DNA of 64,000 bases from JADJRG01 sp964474905 (GCA_964474905.1 CAYYUP010000013.1:1-64000); one strand, 5' to 3'; shown: positions 54,034 to 63,389, counted from the stretch's first letter. Notes: a model not told the origin generated them from the letters alone. Numbers and translations are program-made.

Positions 54034-55334
54034 TTGGGATCGACAAGCCACTCCGCAGGCACGCTCTCGCCGGTCAGCGATCCCATGAAGGCGACCAGGT
54101 CGTCGATCTCTTGATCGCTGAGGTTTAGCGGGACGATGAGTGGGTCTTTCTCGCCGGCAAAGTCAGAATCGGCGCCGCCGCGATTGTAGAGTTCGACGAC
54201 CTCGCGCAGGGTCTCGATATGACCTGTATGCATATAGGGCGCCGTTTTGGCCACATTGCGCAGGCCCTTGGTCCGAAATGCCCCGTTCAGCGCCGGATCC
54301 TTCTCGACCCCCTGGGTATGATCAATACTACTGTCATCATTATAGGGCCCAGCCGTATTAAAATCCCAACCGAGGTAGATGTCGACGGCCCCGAGCCGGC
54401 CGTCGTCGTACGCGGGAGCGGGCACGACGTGCTCCCCTACCTGCGGGATCCCGGTCACATGAAACTTCTCGTCCGAGAAGGTAGGACCCTCGTGGCACTC
54501 GACGCAGGCCGCCTTGCCGAGAAAGAGTCGAAGTCCGCGCTTGGCAGACTCTGAGAGCGCGATTTTGTCGCCAGCGACAAAACGATCAAAATCAGAGTCG
54601 CCACTTATCAGCTCACTCAGATAGGCGGCGATCGCCTTGCCGAAATTGGCAAAGGCCTGGTTGATGATCGCTTGATCCGCGGGATCCATCTCGGCCCACG
54701 GGCTCTCCGGGTCGAGCGGCGTCGCAGCCAACGGGAAGCGAGCTTCGTCGGCGATACCCTCGTCAAGCGGCACGTCAAAGATCGCGTCGAAGTCATCCCT
54801 GTAATTGTCGAAGAGGTAGCGGACGATGCCGGTCCTGGTGGTGCCCATCACAAACTCCGCGGGGATCAGCACCTTTCCCCAGAGATTGTCACAGTAGCCG
54901 ACCCAGCCGAATTGCTCGTCGTAGGTCGCGACATTAACCAGGGTCGGCGCGTTGCGGATGAACCAGTCGACACCGAGCGAGGTACCGTTTGGCTGCGACC
55001 GTGTATCGACGAGCCAGTCACCCAGATGACAGCTGCGACAGGAGACCTTGCCGGTCTCTCCGACCGCTCCCAGACCGCCATTCATTCCATCATCAGCGAC
55101 CACGACAGGTCCCGAGTAGCCCGCATCAAAAAAGAGCCGATGGCCGAGATCTACCGCGGCAGGATCCTTGGAGTGCTTGTTGGTCGTATCGTCGATGGCC
55201 GTCGGCGCCGGTGAGAGTTCTTCGATCTTTGCGATCTCTGCCGGCGAAAACTCGACCTTGTGGTCATCCCCGGTGCACGCGAGCCCGAGCGACGCACAGG
55301 CGATCCCAAAACAAATGGCGGCTCGATCGATCAT
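54030..55334 (-). CDS. di-heme cytochrome c peroxidase/MauG-family lipoprotein
   Basis: The 434-residue protein has lipobox LGLACTG near residue 20. It has a first heme motif CRSCHLG and a second CVECHEGPTFSDEKFHVTG, with the family features LGHRLFFDAGYSG, RNAPTLVNVA, FGWVGYCDNLW and MHTGHIETLREVVELYNRGG. The family reduces H2O2 or oxidises protein cofactors in the periplasm. The gene is convergent with the phosphatase gene, and the two stop regions overlap by 4 bp. ATG at 55334 was chosen for its signal peptide. It may share electron donors with the cluster next to it. Confidence 0.9.
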   Translation of the reverse strand: MIDRAAICFGIACASLGLACTGDDHKVEFSPAEIAKIEELSPAPTAIDDTTNKHSKDPAAVDLGHRLFFDAGYSGPVVVADDGMNGGLGAVGETGKVSCRSCHLGDWLVDTRSQPNGTSLGVDWFIRNAPTLVNVATYDEQFGWVGYCDNLWGKVLIPAEFVMGTTRTGIVRYLFDNYRDDFDAIFDVPLDEGIADEARFPLAATPLDPESPWAEMDPADQAIINQAFANFGKAIAAYLSELISGDSDFDRFVAGDKIALSESAKRGLRLFLGKAACVECHEGPTFSDEKFHVTGIPQVGEHVVPAPAYDDGRLGAVDIYLGWDFNTAGPYNDDSSIDHTQGVEKDPALNGAFRTKGLRNVAKTAPYMHTGHIETLREVVELYNRGGADSDFAGEKDPLIVPLNLSDQEIDDLVAFMGSLTGESVPAEWLVDPN

Positions 55335-55462
55335 TGAGCCAGAAGCATACAGGAGGCCCACCGCACCTCCGCTCTGCAGATGTCGACCTCGCATGTGCAG
55401 GTCCCACTCCTGGACAGCTGACGTCGAGGCAGGATCGATGAGGTTCGGGCCGGTGCAGAGCC

Positions 55463-56449
55463 CTAAGAAGCGGACTTTACCGGCAAAGCGAGAATCTCTG
55501 TCAACTGCACAAGGCGCAGGAGCAGTCGCTCGGAGATCGGAAAAGAGGACGTCGGCTGAGTCGACTGCATGGCTTTGAAGATCTCATTGGCATCGCCGAG
55601 CATCGTCCGTGCGGCGTCCGCTGAGCCGGCGGCGTAGCTGGCCGCTGCGACCGCGAGCAATGCCTCGGCGTGCGGGATCGAGTCACTGCCGTAGCTCTCA
55701 ATCGCACCGTCGTAGACGTCCCCCGCTGCGATGATCGCCTCGTCTGCCATGCTCAGCGCCAGTAGCACGTCGACCTTGAGCAACAACGCCTCGTGCAGAT
55801 CGCCGTATTCGATTCGGCGGCCGCTCTCTAGATTGCGCGTCGCCTCGCTCAGAACCTCGAGGGCCTGGGTCCGATTGTTGAGCGCGAGCTGACTGCGAGC
55901 GAGGGTCGTGAGCGCCCCGCCTTCGAGGGGCGAACCACTACCCGCAAGCAGCGCGATCGCCCGCAGGGACCATTTTCGGGCGTCCAGGAAGTAGTTTCCG
56001 CGGTAGGCGAGATCGCTGTAGAGAAGGGCGACGATCGCCCGACTCTCGACATCCGCGGTAGCGCCCAGACGTTCAATGTCGCGGTCTAAGATCGTCAGCT
56101 CCGCGGCCGCCCCCGCTGCGTCGCCCTCGGTGAGCGCGAGCTCGATAAGCAAACGACGGAGCGCATCACGCCCGCTGTCGGGAGCGCTCGGCGAAGCCCT
56201 GTCCATGCGGTCCTTGATCAACTCACGCACCTCGGCGTGTTGACCCATCGCCGCCCGGTGACGCAGGAGTTCGAGATCCGGGACCTCCGTCGGGCTTGGG
56301 TTGTCGGCGACAACCCGCAACTCTTTGGTCGCAGGCTCGCTCTGTACACGGCGCTGCCCCGCACAGGCCGCGAGCAACAAAACCCCAAGCGAAACGAGCC
56401 ACGCCCCTCTAAAAAAGCTCCTGGGCGGCGCCGGCAGAACAACCATCAA
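55463..56449 (-). CDS. lipoprotein with TPR-like repeats
   Basis: The 328-residue protein has lipobox LLLAACAGQ near residue 28. TPR-like helical pairs follow (LYSDLAYRGNYFLDARKWSLRAI, LTTLARSQLALNNRTQALEVLSEATRNL, ALLAVAAASYAAGSADAARTMLGDANEI). It should be a periplasmic scaffold. The start overlaps the stop of the giant VWA lipoprotein gene by 4 bp (TCAT on the plus strand), so the two are translationally coupled and probably functionally linked. Confidence 0.78.
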   Translation of the reverse strand: MMVVLPAPPRSFFRGAWLVSLGVLLLAACAGQRRVQSEPATKELRVVADNPSPTEVPDLELLRHRAAMGQHAEVRELIKDRMDRASPSAPDSGRDALRRLLIELALTEGDAAGAAAELTILDRDIERLGATADVESRAIVALLYSDLAYRGNYFLDARKWSLRAIALLAGSGSPLEGGALTTLARSQLALNNRTQALEVLSEATRNLESGRRIEYGDLHEALLLKVDVLLALSMADEAIIAAGDVYDGAIESYGSDSIPHAEALLAVAAASYAAGSADAARTMLGDANEIFKAMQSTQPTSSFPISERLLLRLVQLTEILALPVKSAS

Positions 56450-59400
56450 CGGCTCCAGAAGACCTTTGCGAGACGCAGCGTCGTGTGCTCACTAGTGATG
56501 TTGAAGGTTCGCGTGCCGGTCGTTGTCTTGAGGCGAAGCGTCGCGTTGACCGCGGGAGCCACCGCCTCTCCCGGGGCCGATGCCCTGCGACTGACCTCGA
56601 TAAACACAGGTCGCCCGATGCTGCCCAGCGTCAGGACCTCTTCGCCCTCGCCCTCGCGCACCCGCACGACCTCGCGGTGCAGCGCCGAAAGGCGACGCCC
56701 ACGGTGGTCGACCAGGGCGATGTCGAGATCGCTGGGGCCGCTCCAGGTCAACGTCGCCCGCAGCTCTGGATAGGAGTGCAAGCGACGTAGTCGCAGGGGC
56801 GTGACCATCCGAGAGCTGACCTCGAGCGCCACCTTATCCAGGGCCTTGCGACCGTCACGAGCCCGGCTGCGACCGTCCAAGATCGCCGCATCCGCCTCCC
56901 GCCAGCGACCGAGCGCCCCCAGGCAGCGAGCGAGATCTGCGTGGTTCTGTGCCTTTTTGGGTTCGATGCTGACGATCGCCCGCAGGTGGGCACAGGCCCG
57001 GATGAGATCGCCCTTGCCGAGCAAACTCTCCGCCGTGTGCCGCTGAAGTTTGCGGCTAAAGGGACGAACCTCAACCGCGGAAGCGTAGGCACGCAGGGCC
57101 ATCGGCTCCCCGTGGGCGGCGAGCAGATCGGCGACCGCCAGGATCGCCGGCGAGTGATCCGGATCGGCCTCGGCCCAGGCCTTGGCGTAGTCGAGCGCCG
57201 CCGGCACACCGTAATAAATCGCGGCCTGGACCAACCTCCGATGCGCCTTGCGGCTGCTCGGATCGGCGTCGCGTCGGCTGCGGAGCGCGTCGATCTTGCC
57301 CATGATCTTCGCGCTCGGAGCGACCTGCTCGCTGATCCGAATCCGCGGCGACCGGCGACCGTACGGCTGCCCCACGTACCCCGAGCCCCTGCCTAAATCG
57401 TACATATCCGGCTCGCCAACGGCGTCCGCCCTCGCAGGCTTAGCCACCGAGGAACTCGGCCGCTTGCCCTTCTTTTTGAGGCTCTTGGTCACCGCTGGCG
57501 CTTCGAGATCCTCGTCGTCGTCGAGATCGACGCCTCCGGGTTCTTGCGCGGTGCTCTCGCCCATCGGCTCCGGTGCCGGCGGCTCATCCAAGAAGGGATC
57601 GGCGATGTCCTCGACGGGCTTGCGTTCCCGATCCTCGCGGTCAAAGTCCGCGGCGTCCATCACCACACTGTCCTTCTTGTCATCGTTCGAATCGCGTGGC
57701 TCGCTCTTGCTGCTCTCAGCCATGACGGGGGCGTTGCCCTCGGCCTCTTCGCTCGGCACCGCCGCGGCCCCAGACTTCACCGACGACGAACCCGAAGCGC
57801 CCGCCGCCTTGCCAAGGCCACCCCGCCACTCATCGGTCTGCCCGTCGTTGCGGACCACATTAAACTCGCGGAACATCGCGTCGTTCTCGAGCACCAAGAG
57901 CGCTGTGTAGCGCGAGAGAACCGTGTAGCGCTTGGATAGGTCGATGATCGTCTTGCTCGCAGAGTTTCCCTGCGAGGTGGTCAAGGCCTCGATTTCCTCG
58001 GCCGCCCAGGTCCGCGGAAGATGCGAGTGACGACCGCTAGGGTCGACTCGATCGGCGGCGAGCTTGACCTTAAAGGTGTCGCTGACGACCTCGCCCCCCG
58101 GCCCCTTCGCGCGGATCGTCAGGTCGCCGTCGACCGGCCCACCCAGCTTGCCTACCAGCACCAGTGACTCGCCGGAGCGCAACGATCCAACCTTCGAGGG
58201 ATGCACGTAGACCATGCCCTTGGGCAGCAGTACCTCGACCTCGCGGGCGACCGGCACCGCGACCCGAAGACGGAGTTCGCGGACCAAGTCGCGGAGATTG
58301 TCCTTGGCATCGGCCTGTACGAGATCGCCGCCATTTTCCTCGGCCAACGCGTCCAAGAGCAGGAGATCCGAACGCGAGCCCATCGCCACTACCTGGACTC
58401 GAATACCCGCAAGAACAGGCGCGAGATGGCTGAGGATCTCGTCGGGAGCGAGTTCGCCAGCGGTCGCGTTGCCATCACCCAAGTAGACGATCACCAGATC
58501 GCTGCGATCCGAGCCATCCACATTGCGCAGGGTCTCGGCGGCGCTGCGCATCATGCCGCCGAGATCGCTGGCACCGGCCAATGTCTGACCGGCCAGAAAG
58601 GTATCGAGGGTCGTGAGATCCGCCTCGGTCGGCGGATGAAAACCTCCCGGTGCGATGTCACAGGCGCTGTCACAGGCGAGCACAGTCAGCCGATCCTGCT
58701 CGCCGAGAGCGCTGCTCATCGCCCCGACCAGCGAGCGAGCGACGGTCCACAGCTCGGGAGTCGTTGAGTGCGAGCGGTCGACCACGAAGGCGTAGCGGGT
58801 CGGTCGTTTGTCTGTCTTTAGGTGCAGATCAGGCTCGACCGCGACCATAAAGTAGGCCTGGCCGTCGCGGTCCAGATGGGTCTCTGCATACAGGCGCTGC
58901 TCCGCCGGCGGCAGCGGAATATCGACGCCCAGGTCGTGCACCGGACGGAAATTTTGCTGCTCGGTGCGGAGTTCGATGCGGTCACCGAGATCACGACGCA
59001 CGAGCTCTGCCATCGGCGTACGCATCGACTCGAGCGCGTCGGCGGGTAGCCCCTCGCGGTCAACATTGATCGCGAAGGCGAAGTTGCCGATCGAGGTGCC
59101 ACTCGCCCCCGAACTCGCGCCACTCAGCGGATAGCGGTAGCGAACCGAATCACCGACAGTCGGCAGCACCTGGGTGTAGCGCAGGCGGATCTTGCGGGCG
59201 CCACGTCCGGGGATCGGGAAGATCTTGAGCTTGAAGATGTTGCCCTTCTCCCACTCGAGCAACGCCGGGTCGCGAGGCACGGTGGCCTCGACGATCTGTT
59301 TGAAGATCCGCCGGGCTCGGTGCTTCTCGAGCATCGCTGCGTCCTCCCAACGATTGCCGACCAACAGCGACAGGCCAGAGATCGTCGCGTCGGCAGGGAT

Positions 59401-60288
59401 CGGAAAGCGGTAGGTGCCCTCGAGCACCATCGGCGCCTCGTTGTAAAATGTCTGCTCGATCTCCGTCAGGGCAATGCGACCCGAGATCGTGACATTGACC
59501 CGCTGATCGACCAGATCGAGCGAGTAACGCTCGATACGCTCGCCAGCCCGCCGAGCCGTCAAGCTGCCGACGCCAACCGGCACCGCGTCGGTCATTTGGG
59601 CGGCGAGATCAAAGCTGCGGGCCCAGGTCGTCTCGGCCAGCGGGCGCAGGCTGACCTCTGGCTTTGCCGGGCCGACTTGTTCGAGAGGTGTCTGCAGGGT
59701 CGCACCAGCGCCGAGATCGACGACCTGAGAACCGCTTGCGACGGTCGCATCACCGTAGACAACCGCGTAGTCGTGCATGCCACCGCGGCTAAACGCACGG
59801 GCCTCACCCCGTGTAATCGTGAGGACATCGCGCTCGCTGGCGATCTTTAGAGGAGCCTGATCGGCGGCGACGATCGCCACGATCTCCCCCGCAACGAGCG
59901 TGATTTGCCGCGAGTCAGCCTCTGGCAACACGAACTCGGTCCGCTCGTTGATCCGGAGAATGCCGCCGCCGTGAAGCGTCAGCTCGGCGATCGTGCCCGC
60001 GGGCACTGTCAGCCGCGCTCCAGCGTGCAGCTTGGCGCCCTTGCCCAAGAAGGTCCCCTCGGGAAGATCCGCAGCTCGGATGCCCGAGGGCCCGGTGACC
60101 GCCCCCAAAACCGCGACCTCGGCCCTCTCCCCTGGAGCCTCGACAGCCCCCGCAGCGCCCGCAGCCGCCTCCCCGTCGAGAGTTGGCTTCGAGGGCTCAT
60201 CCTGCGCCTCGCCGGCCGTCGGTTGGTTGCAAGCGCCGACAGCGAGAAGGAGGAGACCTAAAGTGAGGGGGAGTCGGGTGCGCTTCAT
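56446..60288 (-). CDS. giant lipoprotein with FecR, VIT, VWA, TPR and DUF2135-like domains
   Basis: The protein has about 1280 residues and lipobox LAVGACNQ near residue 21. Domains in order: FecR-like (about 70-170, GTFLGKGAKLHAGARLTVPAGTIAELTLHGGG); VIT (about 235-375, ALTEIEQTFYNEAPMVLEGTYRFPIPADATIS); VWA with MIDAS DRSHS (about 470-650, YAFVVDRSHSTTPELW, LVIVYLGDGNATAGE); a disordered acidic stretch (about 830-990); TPR-like helices (about 1010-1160); and a C-terminal DUF2135-like sandwich (ATLTWSGPSDLDIALVDHRGRR). VIT-VWA proteins bind metal-dependent ligands in animals. The FecR part suggests a regulatory or adhesion scaffold. ATG at 60288 gives the clean signal peptide. Confidence 0.86.
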   Translation of the reverse strand: MKRTRLPLTLGLLLLAVGACNQPTAGEAQDEPSKPTLDGEAAAGAAGAVEAPGERAEVAVLGAVTGPSGIRAADLPEGTFLGKGAKLHAGARLTVPAGTIAELTLHGGGILRINERTEFVLPEADSRQITLVAGEIVAIVAADQAPLKIASERDVLTITRGEARAFSRGGMHDYAVVYGDATVASGSQVVDLGAGATLQTPLEQVGPAKPEVSLRPLAETTWARSFDLAAQMTDAVPVGVGSLTARRAGERIERYSLDLVDQRVNVTISGRIALTEIEQTFYNEAPMVLEGTYRFPIPADATISGLSLLVGNRWEDAAMLEKHRARRIFKQIVEATVPRDPALLEWEKGNIFKLKIFPIPGRGARKIRLRYTQVLPTVGDSVRYRYPLSGASSGASGTSIGNFAFAINVDREGLPADALESMRTPMAELVRRDLGDRIELRTEQQNFRPVHDLGVDIPLPPAEQRLYAETHLDRDGQAYFMVAVEPDLHLKTDKRPTRYAFVVDRSHSTTPELWTVARSLVGAMSSALGEQDRLTVLACDSACDIAPGGFHPPTEADLTTLDTFLAGQTLAGASDLGGMMRSAAETLRNVDGSDRSDLVIVYLGDGNATAGELAPDEILSHLAPVLAGIRVQVVAMGSRSDLLLLDALAEENGGDLVQADAKDNLRDLVRELRLRVAVPVAREVEVLLPKGMVYVHPSKVGSLRSGESLVLVGKLGGPVDGDLTIRAKGPGGEVVSDTFKVKLAADRVDPSGRHSHLPRTWAAEEIEALTTSQGNSASKTIIDLSKRYTVLSRYTALLVLENDAMFREFNVVRNDGQTDEWRGGLGKAAGASGSSSVKSGAAAVPSEEAEGNAPVMAESSKSEPRDSNDDKKDSVVMDAADFDREDRERKPVEDIADPFLDEPPAPEPMGESTAQEPGGVDLDDDEDLEAPAVTKSLKKKGKRPSSSVAKPARADAVGEPDMYDLGRGSGYVGQPYGRRSPRIRISEQVAPSAKIMGKIDALRSRRDADPSSRKAHRRLVQAAIYYGVPAALDYAKAWAEADPDHSPAILAVADLLAAHGEPMALRAYASAVEVRPFSRKLQRHTAESLLGKGDLIRACAHLRAIVSIEPKKAQNHADLARCLGALGRWREADAAILDGRSRARDGRKALDKVALEVSSRMVTPLRLRRLHSYPELRATLTWSGPSDLDIALVDHRGRRLSALHREVVRVREGEGEEVLTLGSIGRPVFIEVSRRASAPGEAVAPAVNATLRLKTTTGTRTFNITSEHTTLRLAKVFWSR

Positions 60289-60461
60289 GGTCATGGTCCT
60301 GCTCCAGCAACGCACGGAGGATCCGGACGCTCTGCTGACGGGTCCTAAACGCCGAGCTGTCGTGGCCCCTTACACCCAAAACAGACCTCCCCGCCGGGTG
60401 CGAGGCCGCTCTCGGCAAAGAGTGACAAGCTTACGTGTTCTGCCTACCCTAGGGGGCCCCT

Positions 60462-61301
60462 ATGCCGACGGCCAAAGAGCTCTTTCTCGACCATGTCAAC
60501 GGTCGGAGTTCAGACACCAGCGTCGCCGACCTTCGGCAGACGTTGACGCTGGCGAAGATGGACGCGCTCGGCGAAGCGCATGGCGTCGGCGCCACACAGC
60601 TGCGCGAGATCGTACCGCCGCTTTACGAGAAGATCGTCGTCGGCACCATCCAGATCGCTGCCCATGTCGGCGTCGGTGTCGGTCTCGCGCTCGAGGCTTT
60701 CGACGAGGCGAAGCGCGGGGTCTCGCTGTCGATGTTCTCCCGCGAGACCCGCAACCTGATGACTGAGACAGGTGTCGCGCTCCGCCGTCGGCACGCCAAT
60801 CAGATCGCCAAAGTGATCGCTGAGATCGAGGCCCAACGCCTGGCTTGGCGCCATAACCACGAGTTCCTCTCGTGGCTCGCCTTTCGCCGCAACGACCCCC
60901 GCTACCCTGCAAAAAGCCGACGCGAACGCCTGAGCGCGTTCAAGGTCCGCGAGCGTCTGCTAGAGAGCCGCGAGTCGGTCAGCGAACTCATCGGTGCGCC
61001 CCTCTCGGTCGCGCTCGAGGGTCATGATCGATTCATGCTCGCCAACCGATGGCGTCTGCCGCCCGACGATGACACCGCGATCGAGCGCTACGTCTGGCCG
61101 CTGCTCTCGCTGCAACCGGCCCATGTCGTGCGCCTCGAGGCCGCCCGCCACGAACTCGACATGCACGCGGATAGCGGCGCATCGCCCTTGGTGCTCGACG
61201 AGGTGCGGTCGCGCATGCTCGAGAGCCTCAAGCTCCAGCTCGCCGAGGCCCTGGACACCCTGCCCGCAACCGCTGGCGGCGGCATCGCAGGCCACGACTG
61301 A
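60462..61301 (+). CDS. cytoplasmic protein, function unknown
   Basis: The 279-residue protein is mostly alpha-helical and polar, with no signal or TM segment. The N-terminus reads PTAKELFLDHVNGRSSDTSVADLRQTLTLAKMDALGEAHG, followed by IVPPLYEKIVVGTIQIAAHVGVGVGLALEAFDEAKRG (one amphipathic glycine-rich segment) and a basic middle with RRRHANQIAKVIAEIEAQRLAWRHNHEFLSWLAFR. I recognise no domain. Its start faces the giant lipoprotein gene; the shared upstream region of about 170 bp has no convincing promoter. Confidence 0.65.
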   Translation: MPTAKELFLDHVNGRSSDTSVADLRQTLTLAKMDALGEAHGVGATQLREIVPPLYEKIVVGTIQIAAHVGVGVGLALEAFDEAKRGVSLSMFSRETRNLMTETGVALRRRHANQIAKVIAEIEAQRLAWRHNHEFLSWLAFRRNDPRYPAKSRRERLSAFKVRERLLESRESVSELIGAPLSVALEGHDRFMLANRWRLPPDDDTAIERYVWPLLSLQPAHVVRLEAARHELDMHADSGASPLVLDEVRSRMLESLKLQLAEALDTLPATAGGGIAGHD

Positions 61302-61330
61302 TCTCGCGACGTTCGACTGAACTCATCGCC

Positions 61331-61432
61331 GCCCTGATCAGTCTCGACGCCCTGATCAGTCTCGACGCCCTGATCAATCTCGGAGCGCCCTGATCAATCT
61401 CGACGCCCTGATCAGTCTCGACGCCCTGATCA
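61331..61432. repeat. 18-bp tandem repeat between convergent genes
   Basis: Five copies of GCCCTGATCA(G/A)TCTCGAC, one lengthened to 19 bp, plus a partial copy ending at 61432. Each holds the palindrome TGATCA. They lie between the stop at 61301 and the RNase H stop at 61526. No spacers and no gene evidence. Confidence 0.9.
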
Positions 61433-61525
61433 CAGGAAGCGTCCCGAGCACTCCTTCCAACTTCGCCGAGCCACTCGCAAACACGCGACGAAGTGGAAGG
61501 AAGAACTAAAAATTGAAGAACAAGC

Positions 61526-62206
61526 TCAGCGTCGGGGCCGAGTTTTTGTCGATGACTCTTCGCGGCGAACGGCTTTGGTCGCCAGGTGATCGGCCTCTTC
61601 GTTGCCCGCCTGCCCGGCGTGACCGCGGACTTTGAGGAGCTCGAGGTTGGAGAAACGTGCGATCTGTTCCTTAACCTTATTAATAAGCGCCAGGTTGGTC
61701 TTGGCTTTCCAGCCACCTATGAGCACGCCTAAACACCAGCCAGAGTCGGTGTAGAGGTGCACATGGGCGCCGTTTTCGGCCTCGCTGAGGCTCTCGAGGG
61801 CGCGCAGGATGCCGGTGAGTTCGGCGACATTGTTGGTGCCTTCGCCGATGAACTCGCTGATCTCGACGATCTCGCCGGGACGGGCCAAATGCACGCCAAT
61901 GCCCGCAGGACCGGGGTTTCCGGAGCAAGCGCCATCGGTGTGGATGACGATCGTCGACTCGGTCGCGGCTACCTTGGGCTCCTCGCGGAGCGCAGTTGAG
62001 GTCAGGGTTGCACGACCGCCGAATTCTGCGTCATCGACGATCTTACCGTCGATATCGACCAAATTCTCGGGACTGGTTCGATAGGACTTGCTCGCGCCCA
62101 GGCGATAGCGCAACTCCGCCCGCCCGCGGTGAACGATCGGCTTACCGCTCGCTAGCACCCGAACAAACACTGTTTGATCACGAAATTGGTATTCTTTCCA
62201 CGGCAT
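61526..62206 (-). CDS. rnhA: RNase HI with extra N-terminal domain
   Basis: The 226-residue protein has an RNase H domain at about 85-215, with catalytic Asp91 (HTDGACSGNPGPAGIG), Glu129 (VAELTGILRALESL), Asp154 (YTDSGWCLGVL), His196 and Asp206 (RGHAGQAGNEEADHLA). It cleaves RNA in RNA-DNA hybrids. The first 80 residues (PWKEYQFRDQTVFVRVLASGKPIVHRGRAELRYRLGASKSYRTSP) are not the usual hybrid-binding domain of eukaryotic RNases H and I do not recognise them. ATG at 62206 starts this segment. Confidence 0.9.
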   Translation of the reverse strand: MPWKEYQFRDQTVFVRVLASGKPIVHRGRAELRYRLGASKSYRTSPENLVDIDGKIVDDAEFGGRATLTSTALREEPKVAATESTIVIHTDGACSGNPGPAGIGVHLARPGEIVEISEFIGEGTNNVAELTGILRALESLSEAENGAHVHLYTDSGWCLGVLIGGWKAKTNLALINKVKEQIARFSNLELLKVRGHAGQAGNEEADHLATKAVRREESSTKTRPRR

Positions 62207-62284
62207 AGGGAGATCGCTTGAGGGAGAACCGGCGAAGGGGCCGCCAAAGAGGCCCAGAGCCCCGCAAGGGATGGCACTTTGTGG

Positions 62285-62314
62285 TTGCCACCGCAAGAGG
62301 GGCCACCGTATAAG
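62285..62314 (+). promoter_or_regulatory. sigma-70-like promoter giving a leaderless transcript
   Basis: TTGCCA at 62285-62290 and TATAAG at 62309-62314 are spaced 18 bp, five of six matches each. The expected start of transcription falls at the ATG at 62322 of the next gene, so the mRNA would have no leader. Confidence 0.7.
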
Positions 62315-62321
62315 CCCGCCT

Positions 62322-63356
62322 ATGAAGAAGACGTTCACCACCGCCCTCGCGGCGACAGCGCTATTTGGCATCACCGCTTGCTCGGGCGGCGGCAGTGCTT
62401 CGGGCACCAAGCTGATCCCCGAGAAGGCCACGATGCTCATCGGCATCGACGTAGGTGGTCTGACCAAGTCCAAGCTCTACGCCGACAACAAGGCGCTGAT
62501 GGAGTCCGCGCCTGAGGCCAAGGAAGCGATGGGGGCCGCCAAGGCCTGCAACATCGACATCGAGAAGATGGGCACCATCCTCATCGGTACCGACGCCGCC
62601 AAGGACAAGCCCAACGTCACCGCCGTCATCACCGGCGAGGGCATCGGCGTCGAGGCCAACCTCAAGTGCATCGCCGAGAAGGTCAAAGAGAAGAGCGGCA
62701 AGGCGCCCTTCACCGTCGAGGGCAAAGAGCTCAAGATGGAGAGCGACGACGGCATCGGCTACATCGTCGACGCGAAGACCGTGGTCATCACCACCAAGGA
62801 TTGGGCAGCCGCCACCAAAGAGCTGATCGACGGCAAGGGCAAGTCCGCCGCCGACGGTCCCCACAAGGATCTCTTTGGTCGTGCTGACCAGGGCAAGCAC
62901 ATCTGGTTCTCCGGTCTGATCCCGGCCGAGGCCGCAGGCGATCTCAAGGGTTCGCCGGCCGAGGGCATCAAGGACATCTCGGGCTCGCTCGACTTCTCCG
63001 ACGGTGTCTCCTTCACGGTCTCCGCTGGCACTGAGAGCAGCGAGACCGCCGAGGCCCTCAAGAAGCAGGCTGAAGAGCAGTTCGGCATGGTCAAGGGCAT
63101 GGCTGGCATGTTCGGCGTGCCTCAGCCCGTCGTCGACAGCGTCAAGTTCGGCACCTCCGGCAACGCGATCTCCGTGTCGGCCAAGGCCTCCGCAGACGAG
63201 ATCAAGAAGATCCAAGAGGGCGCTGCTAAGATGATGGGTGGCGGCATGGGTGGCGGCATGGGCGGTCCCCCGCCGGGCATGGAAGCTCCCCCCGCAGAGG
63301 CTGCTCCCGCAGCAGAGGCTGCTCCCGCCGCAGAGGCCGCTCCCGCAGCGGAGTAA
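62322..63356 (+). CDS. lipoprotein, DUF3352-like, with Ala/Pro/Glu tail
   Basis: The 344-residue protein has lipobox ITACSGGG near residue 16. The body (KATMLIGIDVGGLTKSKLYADNKALMES, GTILIGTDAAKDKPNVTAVITG, HIWFSGLIPAEA, VSFTVSAGTESSETAEALKKQAEE) has the pattern of DUF3352-type periplasmic proteins. The C-terminal 50 residues are Met/Gly then (AAPAAE) repeats. A -35/-10 pair lies just before the ATG, and a double hairpin terminator follows. Single-gene unit. Confidence 0.78.
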   Translation: MKKTFTTALAATALFGITACSGGGSASGTKLIPEKATMLIGIDVGGLTKSKLYADNKALMESAPEAKEAMGAAKACNIDIEKMGTILIGTDAAKDKPNVTAVITGEGIGVEANLKCIAEKVKEKSGKAPFTVEGKELKMESDDGIGYIVDAKTVVITTKDWAAATKELIDGKGKSAADGPHKDLFGRADQGKHIWFSGLIPAEAAGDLKGSPAEGIKDISGSLDFSDGVSFTVSAGTESSETAEALKKQAEEQFGMVKGMAGMFGVPQPVVDSVKFGTSGNAISVSAKASADEIKKIQEGAAKMMGGGMGGGMGGPPPGMEAPPAEAAPAAEAAPAAEAAPAAE

Positions 63357-63370
63357 CCCGCTCTAGGCTT

Positions 63371-63389
63371 GCATCTCGACAAGAGATGC
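63371..63389 (+). other. short perfect hairpin
   Basis: GCATCTC (63371-63377) and GAGATGC (63383-63389) with a 5-nt loop, followed directly by the terminator hairpin. No T-tract of its own. Confidence 0.7.

Noticed and set aside
61331..61432. Possible CRISPR array or integron attachment sites
   Set aside because: Direct units abut with no spacers and no integrase or cas gene nearby.
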